Made by a program: the position numbers and the translations under genes. The notes beneath the pieces were generated by a model. It searched no databases, was not told the DNA's origin, and saw only the letters and a program-made list of their open reading frames with translations. 64,000 nt of DNA from Deinococcus radiophilus. GTDB lineage: Bacteria; Deinococcota; Deinococci; Deinococcales; Deinococcaceae. The first letter of the stretch is position 1. Every line of letters starts with the position of its first letter. Where the stretch lies: positions 639,001-703,000 of the forward strand of contig NZ_CP086380.1 in the NCBI RefSeq assembly GCF_020889625.1, given 5' to 3'. Below, piece after piece: positions 9,173-21,288 of this stretch.

Positions 9173-9767
9173 GCCTCAGATTCGCATATGCGTCGAGATT
9201 CAATTCCAAATCGTCCTGCTGCGCCATTCGGACTTCCCAGCGCCACAGCTGCTCAATCACTTCTTCTACCACCTCTTCGGAATGGCGGCCATCGCTATGC
9301 ACGTGAATGGTACCGTGCTGGTAGTGCGGGCGACGCTCACTCATCAGGTGACGGATGCGTGACAGCGGATCAGCCGTCTGCAGCAAAGGACGGTCCGAGT
9401 GCTTGGTCCGCTGGTAGACGGTTTCGGGGGTGGCCCACAGCACGACCACTGGGCCACGCTCCAGCAACTGGCGCCGGTTGTCCTCCTGAATAAAGGTGCC
9501 GCCGCCCAGGCTGACGACCGCGTGGTCCAGCCGGGTGATGCGGCTCACCACCTCATGCTCGCAAGCACGGAAATAATCCTCACCGTCTTCCTCAAATAGC
9601 TGTGGAATGGGCTTGCCAGTAATCTTGGCAATCAATTTGTCGGTATCCACATAGTGTAGGGCCAGGGCGCGGGCCAGCTCCCAGCCCACCCGGCTCTTGC
9701 CTGTTCCCATAAAGCCCGCCAGTGCCACCCAGGTGACCGGGCGTTCAATCAGGCCAGAGCTATTCAT
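9159..9767 (-). CDS. aroK: Shikimate kinase
   Basis: This 202-residue kinase phosphorylates shikimate with ATP. The P-loop is ALAGFMGTGKSRVG, the shikimate-binding DTD is in HYVDTDKLIAKITGK, and the GGG motif is in VVSLGGGTFIQ. The lid region reads TKHSDRPLLQ. It is the first gene of the aro operon. A TAGACT -10 box (9775-9780) lies 7 bases before the ATG with no Shine-Dalgarno site, so the mRNA is probably leaderless. The C-terminal 35 residues extend beyond a typical AroK (about 170) and overlap aroB. Confidence 0.93.
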   Translation of the reverse strand: MNSSGLIERPVTWVALAGFMGTGKSRVGWELARALALHYVDTDKLIAKITGKPIPQLFEEDGEDYFRACEHEVVSRITRLDHAVVSLGGGTFIQEDNRRQLLERGPVVVLWATPETVYQRTKHSDRPLLQTADPLSRIRHLMSERRPHYQHGTIHVHSDGRHSEEVVEEVIEQLWRWEVRMAQQDDLELNLDAYANLRHGTD

Positions 9768-9774
9768 AACCCTA

Positions 9775-9780
9775 AGTCTA
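9775..9780 (-). promoter_or_regulatory. -10 box of the aroK operon (leaderless)
   Basis: TAGACT lies 7 bases before the aroK ATG. There is no ribosome-binding site in between, and I see no good -35 hexamer. Confidence 0.6.
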
Positions 9781-9857
9781 TGCCATGCGCTGCTGGGGGC
9801 CGTAATGTATTTCGCTTTGGTCTAGGGCCAGCTCACATCTTCAGCGAACGCCGTGGC

Positions 9858-10028
9858 TCAGCGCCGACGGGTCATCTGCCATAGAAAAAAAGCGTTCATC
9901 AGCGCCAGCACCAGGGCCAGACCACCCAGCACCGGGTCATTTTTCACCGTAAAAAAACGGATCGCCAGTCCACCCCAGGCAATGATAAGAAAAGTGACCA
10001 GCCAAATGCGCCAAGAAGGTGCGTACAT
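9858..10028 (-). CDS. Small two-helix membrane protein
   Basis: This short gene encodes 56 residues. It begins MYAPSWRIWLVTFLIIAWGG and has a second hydrophobic stretch, LGGLALVLALMNAFFLW, before a basic end (QMTRRR). The two hydrophobic segments are joined by a short polar turn (TVKNDP), so it should form a helical hairpin in the membrane. A TAGAAT box at 10035-10040 lies 6 bases before the ATG, matching the leaderless pattern. The function is unknown. A small repeat element is inserted exactly at the TA of that box. Confidence 0.7.
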   Translation of the reverse strand: MYAPSWRIWLVTFLIIAWGGLAIRFFTVKNDPVLGGLALVLALMNAFFLWQMTRRR

Positions 10029-10034
10029 GGGGCC

Positions 10035-10040
10035 ATTCTA
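10035..10040 (-). promoter_or_regulatory. -10 box at a repeat-insertion site
   Basis: TAGAAT lies 6 bases before the ATG at 10028. Its first two bases (10039-10040) are also the TA duplication of the repeat element at 10041-10171, so the insertion displaced everything upstream of the -10 box while keeping the box. Confidence 0.55.
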
Positions 10041-10171
10041 GAGGTCATCCGGAACATGGGTGTGAGGTCCAAGCCAGTCTATGGCTCCTCGCTCTCCTGC
10101 GGAGCTGTGCCCGTCCGCTCGCCACAACCCGCGGAGGTACGCCCACCTCCACGGTTTTCCGAGGCAGCCTC
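10041..10171. repeat. MITE-like repeat, copy 1 (131 bp)
   Basis: The element starts GAGGTCATCCGGAACATGGG and ends GAGGCAGCCTC, giving GAGG/CCTC terminal inverted ends, and is flanked by TA on both sides (10039-10040 and 10172-10173). A related copy lies at 18176-18267. It has no coding capacity. The ends and TA duplication resemble non-autonomous derivatives of IS5/IS427-type elements, which is inference from the termini alone. Confidence 0.7.
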
Positions 10172-10216
10172 TAGGGCATGGGGGCGGGCCGATCTGGAAT
10201 AGGGCAGTCGCAGTTA

Positions 10217-11288
10217 CTGATTTGTGCTTAAGTTGATAACATGAAGTGTGACGCTTTCTGCTTGGCGACCCGCTCGTCTCTCCCGCACTCAACAGGAAGA
10301 GCGCCGTCTGGCTGCTCAGCCCCTCCTGAATGATCCCGACTGGTCCACTCGAGATCTGGCCCGACATTTCGGTGTGGCTGAGGTGACTGTTCGTGCCTGG
10401 CGTGCCCGTATACGCCACGGTGGTGAGGAAGCGCTTCGCGCTTCCCGTGCCACTGGCCGCCCGGAGTTCCTCACCCCTGACCAGCAGAAGGAAATTCAGG
10501 ACATTCTTGAGAGCGATCCCCGACTGCATGGCTTCGAGACCAGTGGCTGGACTGTCCCCAAGGTCCGTCAAGTGATCGGTCTGAAGTATGGGGTCTGGAT
10601 CGACCGTGCCCATCTTTCCAGGAAGCTCAGACGTTGGGGATTCTCGTATCAGCGGCCCGCGTTGCGGGCCGTAGAGCGTAACGAAGAGGATATTGCAGCT
10701 TGGGTCCGTCTCCAGAAGGAGGCGTTGGAAAAAAAAGAGGGCTGAGGGAGCGACAATCATTTTTCTGGATGAGAGCGGGTTCAGCCTGAAGACGACAAGG
10801 GTTCGCGCGTGGGGACGACGAGGCGAAACACCGATTATCCCGACAAAACTGCGTTGGGCACATCTTTCTGTGATTGGTGCTATCACCACAAGCGGGCAGT
10901 TTTTGCAGCACACCTGTCAGGGTGCAGTACGGTCCCCACAAGTCGTGAAGTTCCTGGATCACGTCCTACGTCACGTCGCTGGAGAGGTGGTGGTCATCCT
11001 TGACCGGGCCATGATTCACCGGTCGAAAGCAGTGCAGGCGTTCGTGCAGCTGCACGAACACCTGTCCCTGGTCTATCTCCCACCCTATGCGCCAGAATTG
11101 AATCCCATCGAACTGATCTGGGCGGACCTCAAACGGAATATCGTAGGCAACTTCTGTGCGCTGACGACAGAAATGCTGACGAAGCGGTTGAAAGTGGGAT
11201 GGCAGCGTGTCCGGCGCAAATCTTTGCCACTCGCCTTCATCCGAGGCACGCCCTTCACCGCCTCGCTAGTAACTTCAGCACAGATCAG
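10217..11288. mobile_element. IS630-family insertion sequence
   Basis: This is a 1072-bp element flanked by TA (10215-10216 and 11289-11290). Inverted ends of about 24 bp match well: CTGATTTGTGCTTAAGTT on the left and CTGATCTGTGCTGAAGTT on the complement of the right. The TA target duplication and the gene content (two overlapping transposase frames) are typical for IS630. It entered the stop codon of the S8 protease gene on the opposite strand. Confidence 0.85.
10248..10745 (+). CDS. IS630 transposase, first frame
   Basis: This 165-residue N-terminal part carries the DNA-binding helix-turn-helix region (DLARHFGVAEVTVRAWRARI) and the winged-helix segment (GWTVPKVRQVIGLKYGVWI, LSRKLRRWGFSYQRP). 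It starts at GTG 10248 inside the element. It ends at TGA 10743-10745 just after a run of eight A residues (10729-10736), where the second frame takes over in +1 phase. Confidence 0.8.
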   Translation: MTLSAWRPARLSRTQQEERRLAAQPLLNDPDWSTRDLARHFGVAEVTVRAWRARIRHGGEEALRASRATGRPEFLTPDQQKEIQDILESDPRLHGFETSGWTVPKVRQVIGLKYGVWIDRAHLSRKLRRWGFSYQRPALRAVERNEEDIAAWVRLQKEALEKKEG

Positions 11289-11328
11289 TAGTTGGCAGAG
11301 TTGGAAGGGGGTGAAGCCAGAGTGTTGA
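10729..11328 (+). CDS. IS630 transposase, catalytic frame
   Basis: About 195 residues form the DDE domain: [12 protein letters not shown] (first Asp), [13 protein letters not shown] (second Asp) and [17 protein letters not shown] (Glu). There is no start codon at the junction, so expression depends on slippage at the A8 tract or on an internal start. The frame has no stop before the element end at 11288 and runs 13 codons into flanking DNA (stop 11326-11328), so the C-terminus depends on the insertion site. Confidence 0.8.
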   Translation, partial: KKKRAEGATIIFLDESGFSLKTTRVRAWGRRGETPIIPTKLRWAHLSVIGAITTSGQFLQHTCQGAVRSPQVVKFLDHVLRHVAGEVVVILDRAMIHRSKAVQAFVQLHEHLSLVYLPPYAPELNPIELIWADLKRNIVGNFCALTTEMLTKRLKVGWQRVRRKSLPLAFIRGTPFTASLVTSAQISSWQSWKGVKPEC

Positions 11329-12385
11329 CCCAGTCCAGCGCTGCAGCAATGTTAAGTGTGCCCGCGCCGCAAGATTTACGGGGATCGGAATCACAGCCCC
11401 GGCCTGACCAGGGGGTGGCTGTCCAGACCAGAATTTCGCGCAATTCGGCGGGGGTGAGTTCGGGGCGTAGACCCAGCAGCAGACTGGCCGCGCCACTCAC
11501 TTGCGGTGCCGCAAACGAGGTGCCGTTCTGGCGGTGGGTGTGGAGCAGGGTAGGCAGACCACGCGCGTCCAGTGCAGTACTGGCTGCCAGCCCTTGCTGC
11601 GGACTGCCGCTGGGGGCAGCCAGGGCCACGGCGCTGCCCCAGTTGGCATAGTCGGGACGCTGGCCCCGGTGGGTTCCCGTCACCGTCAGCACGCCTTCGC
11701 AGCCTGCTGGGGAAAGCCGTCCAGCGTCGCGGTCTTCGTTGCCTGCCCCCACAACGACCAGCGCTCCGGCGGCAGTCACGTCATTCACGGCGGCAGCAAT
11801 GCGCGGATCACATCCGGTATCCGGCAGCCAGTCGGCAAACAGCGACACGTTGATGATGCGGGCGGGGAAAAAGTTGCGCGTTGTTCCTTCTACCGGCAGT
11901 CCGGCCGCCCAGCGCAGGCCGTCCGCCAGGTCGTCCACCTGAATCATACCCTCCTGGTCAGCCACCCGCACTGCCAGGATGCGTGCCGAGGGGTTGATTC
12001 CGGCCATGCCTACGCCATCATGCGAAGCGCCGATGATTCCGGCGATCATTTCGCTGTGAAAAGCGAACTGCCCCACTCCCAGCGCGCTGCGGTCCCGCCC
12101 TTTGCCGTCCCCGGCGCGCCTGGGGTCACTGACAAAGTCGTAGCCGTTGATGATCCGGCCACGCAATTCGGGTGAGCGGGTGTACCCAGTATCCAGCACC
12201 GCGACCGTCACCGGTGACGCCAGGCGGCCCTGCTGTTGCCAGGCACGGGTCATGCCGGTGTCCTGCAAATAGGTTTGCTGGCTGAGCAGGGGTTCGTTGG
12301 GCCAGTAGGGCGCAGCCTGGGCAGGCGGATGGCCCAGCATCAGAAGCGCAGCAGTGGTCAGAGCGGCAGTGGCGATGGCTTTCAC
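11285..12385 (-). CDS. Secreted S8 (subtilisin-type) serine peptidase
   Basis: This 366-residue exported protease has a signal peptide ([18 protein letters not shown] with cleavage likely after AQA). Catalytic residues are Asp in VAVLDTGYT, His in [11 protein letters not shown] and Ser in [13 protein letters not shown]. The His region departs from the usual HGTHVAG: Ser and Glu replace Gly and Thr. It starts at GTG 12385 with CATACT 7 bases upstream. The last codon and stop (TAC TGA) are created by the IS630 end. Without the insertion the sequence would read AAC TAA, so the insertion adds one Tyr and leaves the enzyme otherwise whole. Confidence 0.88.
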   Translation of the reverse strand: MKAIATAALTTAALLMLGHPPAQAAPYWPNEPLLSQQTYLQDTGMTRAWQQQGRLASPVTVAVLDTGYTRSPELRGRIINGYDFVSDPRRAGDGKGRDRSALGVGQFAFHSEMIAGIIGASHDGVGMAGINPSARILAVRVADQEGMIQVDDLADGLRWAAGLPVEGTTRNFFPARIINVSLFADWLPDTGCDPRIAAAVNDVTAAGALVVVGAGNEDRDAGRLSPAGCEGVLTVTGTHRGQRPDYANWGSAVALAAPSGSPQQGLAASTALDARGLPTLLHTHRQNGTSFAAPQVSGAASLLLGLRPELTPAELREILVWTATPWSGRGCDSDPRKSCGAGTLNIAAALDWVNTLASPPSNSANY

Positions 12386-12520
12386 GCTCCGCAGTATGCC
12401 GCTCGGACCTGACGGCCCTCTGAGGCGCAGTCGGCGGGCTATTTATCCGGCGGGCCGGGGTTGCCCCTCGCTGGACCGTGCCGGGTCCATCCGGCGGGTG
12501 GTCCATTAAACTGAGAGTGT
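12386..12520. promoter_or_regulatory. Divergent intergenic region with -10 boxes
   Basis: This spacer separates the divergent protease and App1 genes. On the plus strand TAAACT (12507-12512) lies 8 bases before the App1 ATG. On the minus strand CATACT (12393-12398) lies 7 bases before the protease GTG. No clear -35 hexamers or operators are seen. Confidence 0.45.
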
Positions 12521-13618
12521 ATGAACCTTCCCAAGACCCTGTTCAAAATGGCCCTGCCCTTCTTGGAGCGGGCCATCACGGCGGCAGATGACCTGGTGAG
12601 CGATTATCTGCAACCCCGCCGCGCCAAGGGACAACTGGTGGTGCAGTCCTACGTGGGCTGGGGCAACCCTGAGCAGCAGGAGTTGCAGGGCCGCGTCCTG
12701 TTGCCGCGTGTGACCACCCCCCCCCGTGTAGGCGATGCCCGCTGGCGCAATTTTCTGAATGTCATGCGGCGGCTGTTCTCGCGTGAAGTGGGTGGGGTAG
12801 AGGTCGCGGGTCAGTTTCAGGGGCAAGAAGTTCGGGGAATTACCGGGCCAGACGGTTATTTTAGCCTGCAGTTTCAGCCGCGCTCCCAGGTTCTGCCCGG
12901 CTGGTATGAGGTGCCGCTGCGCCTGATGGGCCGCCCCGAAGTGACGCGGGCGCGGATGCAGGTGGTGGGTCAGACCGCTTTTGGCATCATCAGTGATTTG
13001 GACGACACCGTGATTCAGTCGGACGTGACCAGCGTACCGCGGATGCTGATGACCAGCCTGACCGGCAATGCCCGCACCCGAATGCCCTTTCCGGGGGTGG
13101 GGGCCTTCTATCACGGGCTGGTGCAGCAAGGCGGGGGCCGCAATCCGATCTTTTATGTGTCCAGCAGTCCCTGGAATTTCTTCGATCTTCTCTGGCAGTT
13201 CCTGAGTTACCGCCAAATCCCGCTGGGGCCGCTGTTTCTGCGGAACTGGGGATTCGATCTGCTGGGCGGCCACGGTGACTACAAGCATGGTGTCATCGAG
13301 CGTATTTTTGCCCGTTACCCTGATATGAAATTTGTGCTGGTCGGGGACAGCGGCGAACATGACCCTCAGATTTATGCTGAAGTCGTTCACCGTCACCCGG
13401 ACCGGGTGCTGGCGGTGTACATCCGCGACGTGACGGACGCCGTGGCGGATGAAGCCGTGCTGCACCTACGCGAAGAGGTTCGCAAGGCGGGTGTGGAGTT
13501 GGTGCTGGCCGCCGACAGTCTGTACGCCGCCAGTCATGCCATGGCCATGGGCCTGATTACCCCTGAGCAGATGCGCCGGGTCCAGCGGGCCGTGGCGCGG
13601 GATTATGGCTGGGCCTGA
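12521..13618 (+). CDS. App1-family phosphatidate phosphatase-like protein
   Basis: This 365-residue DUF2183/App1 protein has the HAD-type phosphatase signature [16 protein letters not shown] at about residue 155-170, followed by [31 protein letters not shown] and [18 protein letters not shown], the last giving further HAD motifs. The N-terminal 140 residues form the beta-rich App1 N-domain ([10 protein letters not shown]). Eukaryotic App1 hydrolyses phosphatidate; bacterial members are little studied. A leaderless -10 box precedes the ATG. A bidirectional terminator separates it from the convergent rnr. Confidence 0.85.
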   Translation: MNLPKTLFKMALPFLERAITAADDLVSDYLQPRRAKGQLVVQSYVGWGNPEQQELQGRVLLPRVTTPPRVGDARWRNFLNVMRRLFSREVGGVEVAGQFQGQEVRGITGPDGYFSLQFQPRSQVLPGWYEVPLRLMGRPEVTRARMQVVGQTAFGIISDLDDTVIQSDVTSVPRMLMTSLTGNARTRMPFPGVGAFYHGLVQQGGGRNPIFYVSSSPWNFFDLLWQFLSYRQIPLGPLFLRNWGFDLLGGHGDYKHGVIERIFARYPDMKFVLVGDSGEHDPQIYAEVVHRHPDRVLAVYIRDVTDAVADEAVLHLREEVRKAGVELVLAADSLYAASHAMAMGLITPEQMRRVQRAVARDYGWA

Positions 13619-13640
13619 TCACGGAGAGTCAGCTTCCAAG

Positions 13641-13676
13641 AAAAAGGCAGCCCTCCTGATGAGTGGCTGCCTTTTT
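13641..13676. terminator. Bidirectional terminator between App1 gene and rnr
   Basis: The inverted repeat AAAAAGGCAGCC / GGCTGCCTTTTT has a 12-base loop. A and T tracts on both sides serve the two convergent genes. Confidence 0.9.
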
Positions 13677-13695
13677 CTGGTGGATGAGAAGAGGC

Positions 13696-17844
<4,149 letters not shown>

Positions 17845-18175
17845 GAAGCACCTGTCAGGATGTTGGGCGAACTTGAATGTGGTGACTTTCCTGAAGCGGC
17901 AGGGGCGTGGGCTGGGCCATCATCTCAACAAACTGCTACGGTTTGGGCCACAGAAGAATTGCGTCACGTCACTCCTGGTGGGTTATGCGGCCTTGCGGTT
18001 GGGGCAGTGATGATGCCCGCCTGGGCAGGCCGCCTCCCAGGCGGTCAGGAAAGTTCTGCATTTGGCAGAGGTTGCTTGTCTCAGGTGGCCCAGAAAACCG
18101 CCGGTGGGCGTTTCCTCATCCCGTCACCTGGAAGCACGCTGATTCTAACATGGCCGCTCCTGCAGGCGTAGCTTA
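17845..18175. other. rnr upstream region with a hairpin
   Basis: No gene is visible. A perfect 9-bp inverted repeat CCGCCTGGG / CCCAGGCGG (18017-18025 with 18036-18044) forms a hairpin without a T tract. The rnr promoter must lie here, but I cannot identify it with confidence. Confidence 0.4.
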
Positions 18176-18267
18176 GAGGTCATCCGGAACATGGGTGTGA
18201 GGACCAAGCCAGTCTGTGTCTACCTGCTCTGCCCACCTCCGCGATTTTCCGAGGCAGAGGCAGCCTT
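18176..18267. repeat. MITE-like repeat, copy 2 (92 bp)
   Basis: The copy begins GAGGTCATCCGGAACATGGG like the one at 10041, ends GAGGCAGCCTT, and is flanked by TA (18174-18175 and 18268-18269). It lacks about 40 bp of the middle of copy 1. It sits at the 3' end of xth: the xth stop TAA consists of the TA duplication plus the terminal base of the element. Confidence 0.7.
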
Positions 18268-19061
18268 TAGGGCAGCGTCACGTGTGCGCTGAGAGGGGCG
18301 TGGTCACTCAGACGGACGGGACGGTCCACCCACACATCCGTGACTCCCACGCCGGAGCTGAGCAGATAATCAATTCGCCAACCGGTGTCGTTGGCATAGG
18401 CCTGGCCCCGGTTGCTCCACCAGGTGTATTCGGGCCGCTCGCCCAACCAAGCGCGGTGGGTGTCGCTCAGGCCGCCCGCCAGATGGGCAGTCATCCATTC
18501 TCGCTCGTGCGGCAGGAACCCACTGTTTTTCTGATTGGACCGCCAATTCTTCAGGTCAATGGCCTGGTGGGCGATGTTGTAATCCCCACCGATCACCAGT
18601 GGTCCGTCCGGCAGTTGCTGCTCGGTCCAGAGCTGATAGTCCAGCAGCAGTCGGTCCTTGAACCCCTGACGCAGCTCGCCAGATGAGCCGCTGGGCAGGT
18701 ACACGCTGGCAAAGCGCACCCCCGCAATCCGCGCGGAAATCAGGCGGCCCTCGGCGTCCATCGCCTCATGGCCCATCCCCAGCCGCAAGTCCTCCAAGGG
18801 CAGGCGGCTGGCAAGTGCCACCCCGCTGTAACCTGCCTTTTGCGCCGGATGCCAGGCCGAGTGATACCCCAGAGCCTCCAACACCTCCGGCATGGCTGGA
18901 GCGCGGACTTCTTGGAGCAGCAGGACATCCGGCCGATGCTTCAGGAGCCATTCATCCAACCCCTTGCGCCGGGCCGAGCGCAGGCCGTTGAGGTTCAGGG
19001 TGGTAACGCTAAGCGAGTGTGGGAGGGGAACAGACAAGCTGGGCGGCTGAAACTCGGTCAC
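18267..19061 (-). CDS. xth: Exodeoxyribonuclease III
   Basis: This 264-residue AP endonuclease/3'-5' exonuclease acts in base-excision repair. Conserved motifs are TLNLNGLRSA, VLLLQEVRAP (catalytic Glu), GYSGVALASR, VIGGDYNIAH (Asp and Asn), YTWWSNRGQA, WRIDYLLSS and the terminal LSDHAPLSAHV (Asp-His). The start is GTG at 19061; the 17 residues before SVTTLNLNG are poorly conserved. The stop codon TAA lies at the junction with the repeat at 18176-18267. Confidence 0.93.
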   Translation of the reverse strand: MTEFQPPSLSVPLPHSLSVTTLNLNGLRSARRKGLDEWLLKHRPDVLLLQEVRAPAMPEVLEALGYHSAWHPAQKAGYSGVALASRLPLEDLRLGMGHEAMDAEGRLISARIAGVRFASVYLPSGSSGELRQGFKDRLLLDYQLWTEQQLPDGPLVIGGDYNIAHQAIDLKNWRSNQKNSGFLPHEREWMTAHLAGGLSDTHRAWLGERPEYTWWSNRGQAYANDTGWRIDYLLSSGVGVTDVWVDRPVRLSDHAPLSAHVTLP

Positions 19062-19100
19062 CTGACCAGCTTGCCACAGACGTGTCCGGGGACGTGGCCC

Positions 19101-20906
19101 TTAGTGGGGAAGGGTGGCCACGGCCAGCAAAGGTCCATGTTGGGCCAGCAGCAAGGTGGCCCGTCCCAGCGGCCAGGCCAGGGCGTCGTGTAGCTCTGCC
19201 GCAGGATGACCTTCCAGCTGAACTTGGATCAGTGGATCACCGCTGAACGCTTCCTCGCCCGCTGGTTGCAGGATGACGGTCTGTCCGCTGACCGAAAGTT
19301 CACGGCGCTCCCCCGTGCACTGGCTGAGGCTATAAGGTCCAGTTTGTGGGAACTCGCCCCGTTCCAGCGTCTGCGGATCGAAGATAACTTCTGGAACGTG
19401 CGCTGCTCCCAGCAGTTCCGAAAGCAGCTGACCCTCGGCGGCGTCTAGCCCAGCGGCCAGAGCCGCGGTCTGAAATACCTGAGTCCTCTCCCAGCTTTCC
19501 AGAGGACTGCTCAGGGCCAGCAGTGCGTCCAGCGCCTTCTCGGCGAGCTGGCCCAGCTGCGCGGCGGGGGCACTGTGATAGCGCGCAGCGCTGCCCGGTG
19601 ACAGGTCAGTGCCCGCCAGTTCGCGGCCACGCAGCGAGAGGGCAGCTGCCCGTGCCAGCCGCATAGGCGCGTACGCCAGATACGGCTGAGTCAGATAGGC
19701 CAGCAGCCGCGCCCGGTTGGCCTGGATCTGTAGCGCAGCTGGCGCTGCCCACTCGCGGCGCAGCAGCAGGTAATCGCGGTCCAGTACGGCGTGGATCAGC
19801 TGATCTTCCAGCTGGACACTCCAGATTCGCAGGCTGGCGGGCAGGTCCTGACGCAGTGGGAGTACCCGTCGCTCTGCGCCGTTCACCCCCCACAGGTGGA
19901 GGTCGAAGTCACCCGCAGTAGGGTTGCCCTCTCCCAAACCAGCAGTGGGGATCAGCTCGCCCCGAAGTTTGCCCCAGCTGAACTGGCCTGGATGCAGCCG
20001 CAGTGCAGTCAGCTGGGCTTCGGGATCTGGCGTGCTGCTCACACTGACGGGTTGGGCCGCCTGTGGCAAGGCCGTCGGCCAGCGCTCCAAAAGTCGGGTG
20101 AGGACGGCGATGGTCTTCTTGAGCAGTTCCAGCTCTTCAGACCAGATCAGGTCGGCGGAAGACAGGTGCAGTGGCCCATCCGGCGCGAGGTGGCCCGCTG
20201 GGGCGTCGCCTGGGCCAGTCGGGAAGACCTGCTGGTCACGGGCCAGACTGGAAAGTCCGTCGTCGGTAAAAATTGCACGCCCCATGTCCTGCGGCGAGGA
20301 TGGTGGCTCGCCCCAGCGTTGGAGGCTCAGGTCCCATAGCCCAGCAACGGCCCTAAGCAGTTGCTGGCGTCCGGTATAGGTAGAGAGCAGCTCCAGCACG
20401 CTCTCGGTCAGGGCGTCAATCTGATGGGGTCCGGCCAGACCTAAACTGACCGATTCACCCAGCGAGACCAGCGCACGCTGCGGCTCACCGCGCTGCTCGT
20501 GTTGCAGGTTCAAGGTGGCGGTCAGGAGCGTCCGCAGGGGCATCAGACGCGGCTCTGAGCGGGTCGCCCACAGGCGCGCAGAAACCCACCGGCGGGCATC
20601 CGCGTGCCACAGTCGCTGGGCCATCGTGCGCAGAACCTCGGCCTGAGCGGCCTGCGCCGACTGGGCCGATTTGCGTGGGCGAGCCCTGAAGTGCACCTCG
20701 CCCCGGCGCTGCAAGTCACGGAACTGCCGCTCGGCGGCCATCAAGCGGCGGCGTGAGCCGGAATCCAGCGTGTCGGCGGTCATAAGCAGTTCACGCAGAT
20801 CTAAAAAAGCCTGTTTGTCCCCCCTGGGGCTGCGGCCATGATGCAGGTCCTCCACGCGGTATTCATAGAGTTGAACCAGCTCATCCAGCCACTCATTTGC
20901 CCTCAT
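19101..20906 (-). CDS. Large uncharacterised Deinococcus-type protein
   Basis: This 601-residue protein has no signal peptide or membrane segment and belongs to no family I recognise. The N-terminus (MRANEWLDELVQLYEYRVED) and the next 150 residues are helical and charged (ERQFRDLQRRGEVHFRARPR). The middle and end are leucine-rich and helical with several Trp. I chose the ATG at 20906 because TATACT lies exactly 7 bases upstream, a leaderless promoter. An in-frame ATG 42 bases earlier is upstream of that box. It is followed at 38 bases by the convergently unrelated xth end, and stands divergent from the kinase gene. Confidence 0.75.
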   Translation of the reverse strand: MRANEWLDELVQLYEYRVEDLHHGRSPRGDKQAFLDLRELLMTADTLDSGSRRRLMAAERQFRDLQRRGEVHFRARPRKSAQSAQAAQAEVLRTMAQRLWHADARRWVSARLWATRSEPRLMPLRTLLTATLNLQHEQRGEPQRALVSLGESVSLGLAGPHQIDALTESVLELLSTYTGRQQLLRAVAGLWDLSLQRWGEPPSSPQDMGRAIFTDDGLSSLARDQQVFPTGPGDAPAGHLAPDGPLHLSSADLIWSEELELLKKTIAVLTRLLERWPTALPQAAQPVSVSSTPDPEAQLTALRLHPGQFSWGKLRGELIPTAGLGEGNPTAGDFDLHLWGVNGAERRVLPLRQDLPASLRIWSVQLEDQLIHAVLDRDYLLLRREWAAPAALQIQANRARLLAYLTQPYLAYAPMRLARAAALSLRGRELAGTDLSPGSAARYHSAPAAQLGQLAEKALDALLALSSPLESWERTQVFQTAALAAGLDAAEGQLLSELLGAAHVPEVIFDPQTLERGEFPQTGPYSLSQCTGERRELSVSGQTVILQPAGEEAFSGDPLIQVQLEGHPAAELHDALAWPLGRATLLLAQHGPLLAVATLPH

Positions 20907-20913
20907 CCGCCGC

Positions 20914-20919
20914 AGTATA
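20914..20919 (-). promoter_or_regulatory. -10 box deciding the start of the 601-residue gene
   Basis: TATACT lies 7 bases before the ATG at 20906 and argues against the earlier in-frame ATG at 20948. Confidence 0.6.
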
Positions 20920-21288
20920 TCGGGTGCTGGCCCAGGATAGAGCGGCATCTGTCAGACCCCAGATCAAGCAGCGCGCACAGGCGGGGTCAACGCGGCTGTC
21001 ATAGGCTGGCCGGAAGCGGTTCCACCACGGATGGGTGAAACTGTGAGAGAACCGCAACCTGGTGGGGTATAGGGTAGGCATTAACCTGATTCTCCAGGCT
21101 GAAACCTAAGGCAATTCGGGAACGTGGACCTGCCCTGCTCAGGTGTCTGACCGGGATACTCTGGACTGCAGGCTCCATCCGCAGAGGTCGCTGGCACCCC
21201 GAAAGAGTGAACTTCACACGAAACTGAGACTGAATTTGATGATCCCCGCACCGCGCCGAACCCAGGACCAGACCAGGAATGTCCGCAG
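20920..21288. other. Long spacer before the kinase gene
   Basis: About 370 bases between divergent genes contain no convincing gene, hairpin or operator. TATA-like stretches at about 21068-21073 (TATAGG) could be a -10 box, with a leader of some 200 bases, but nothing confirms it. Confidence 0.25.

Noticed and set aside
18017..18044. Hairpin upstream of rnr as a transcription terminator of xth
   Set aside because: The stem is good, but no T tract follows in either direction.
20906..20948. Earlier ATG at 20948 as the start of the 601-residue gene
   Set aside because: It lies upstream of the TATACT box that sits 7 bases before the ATG at 20906.
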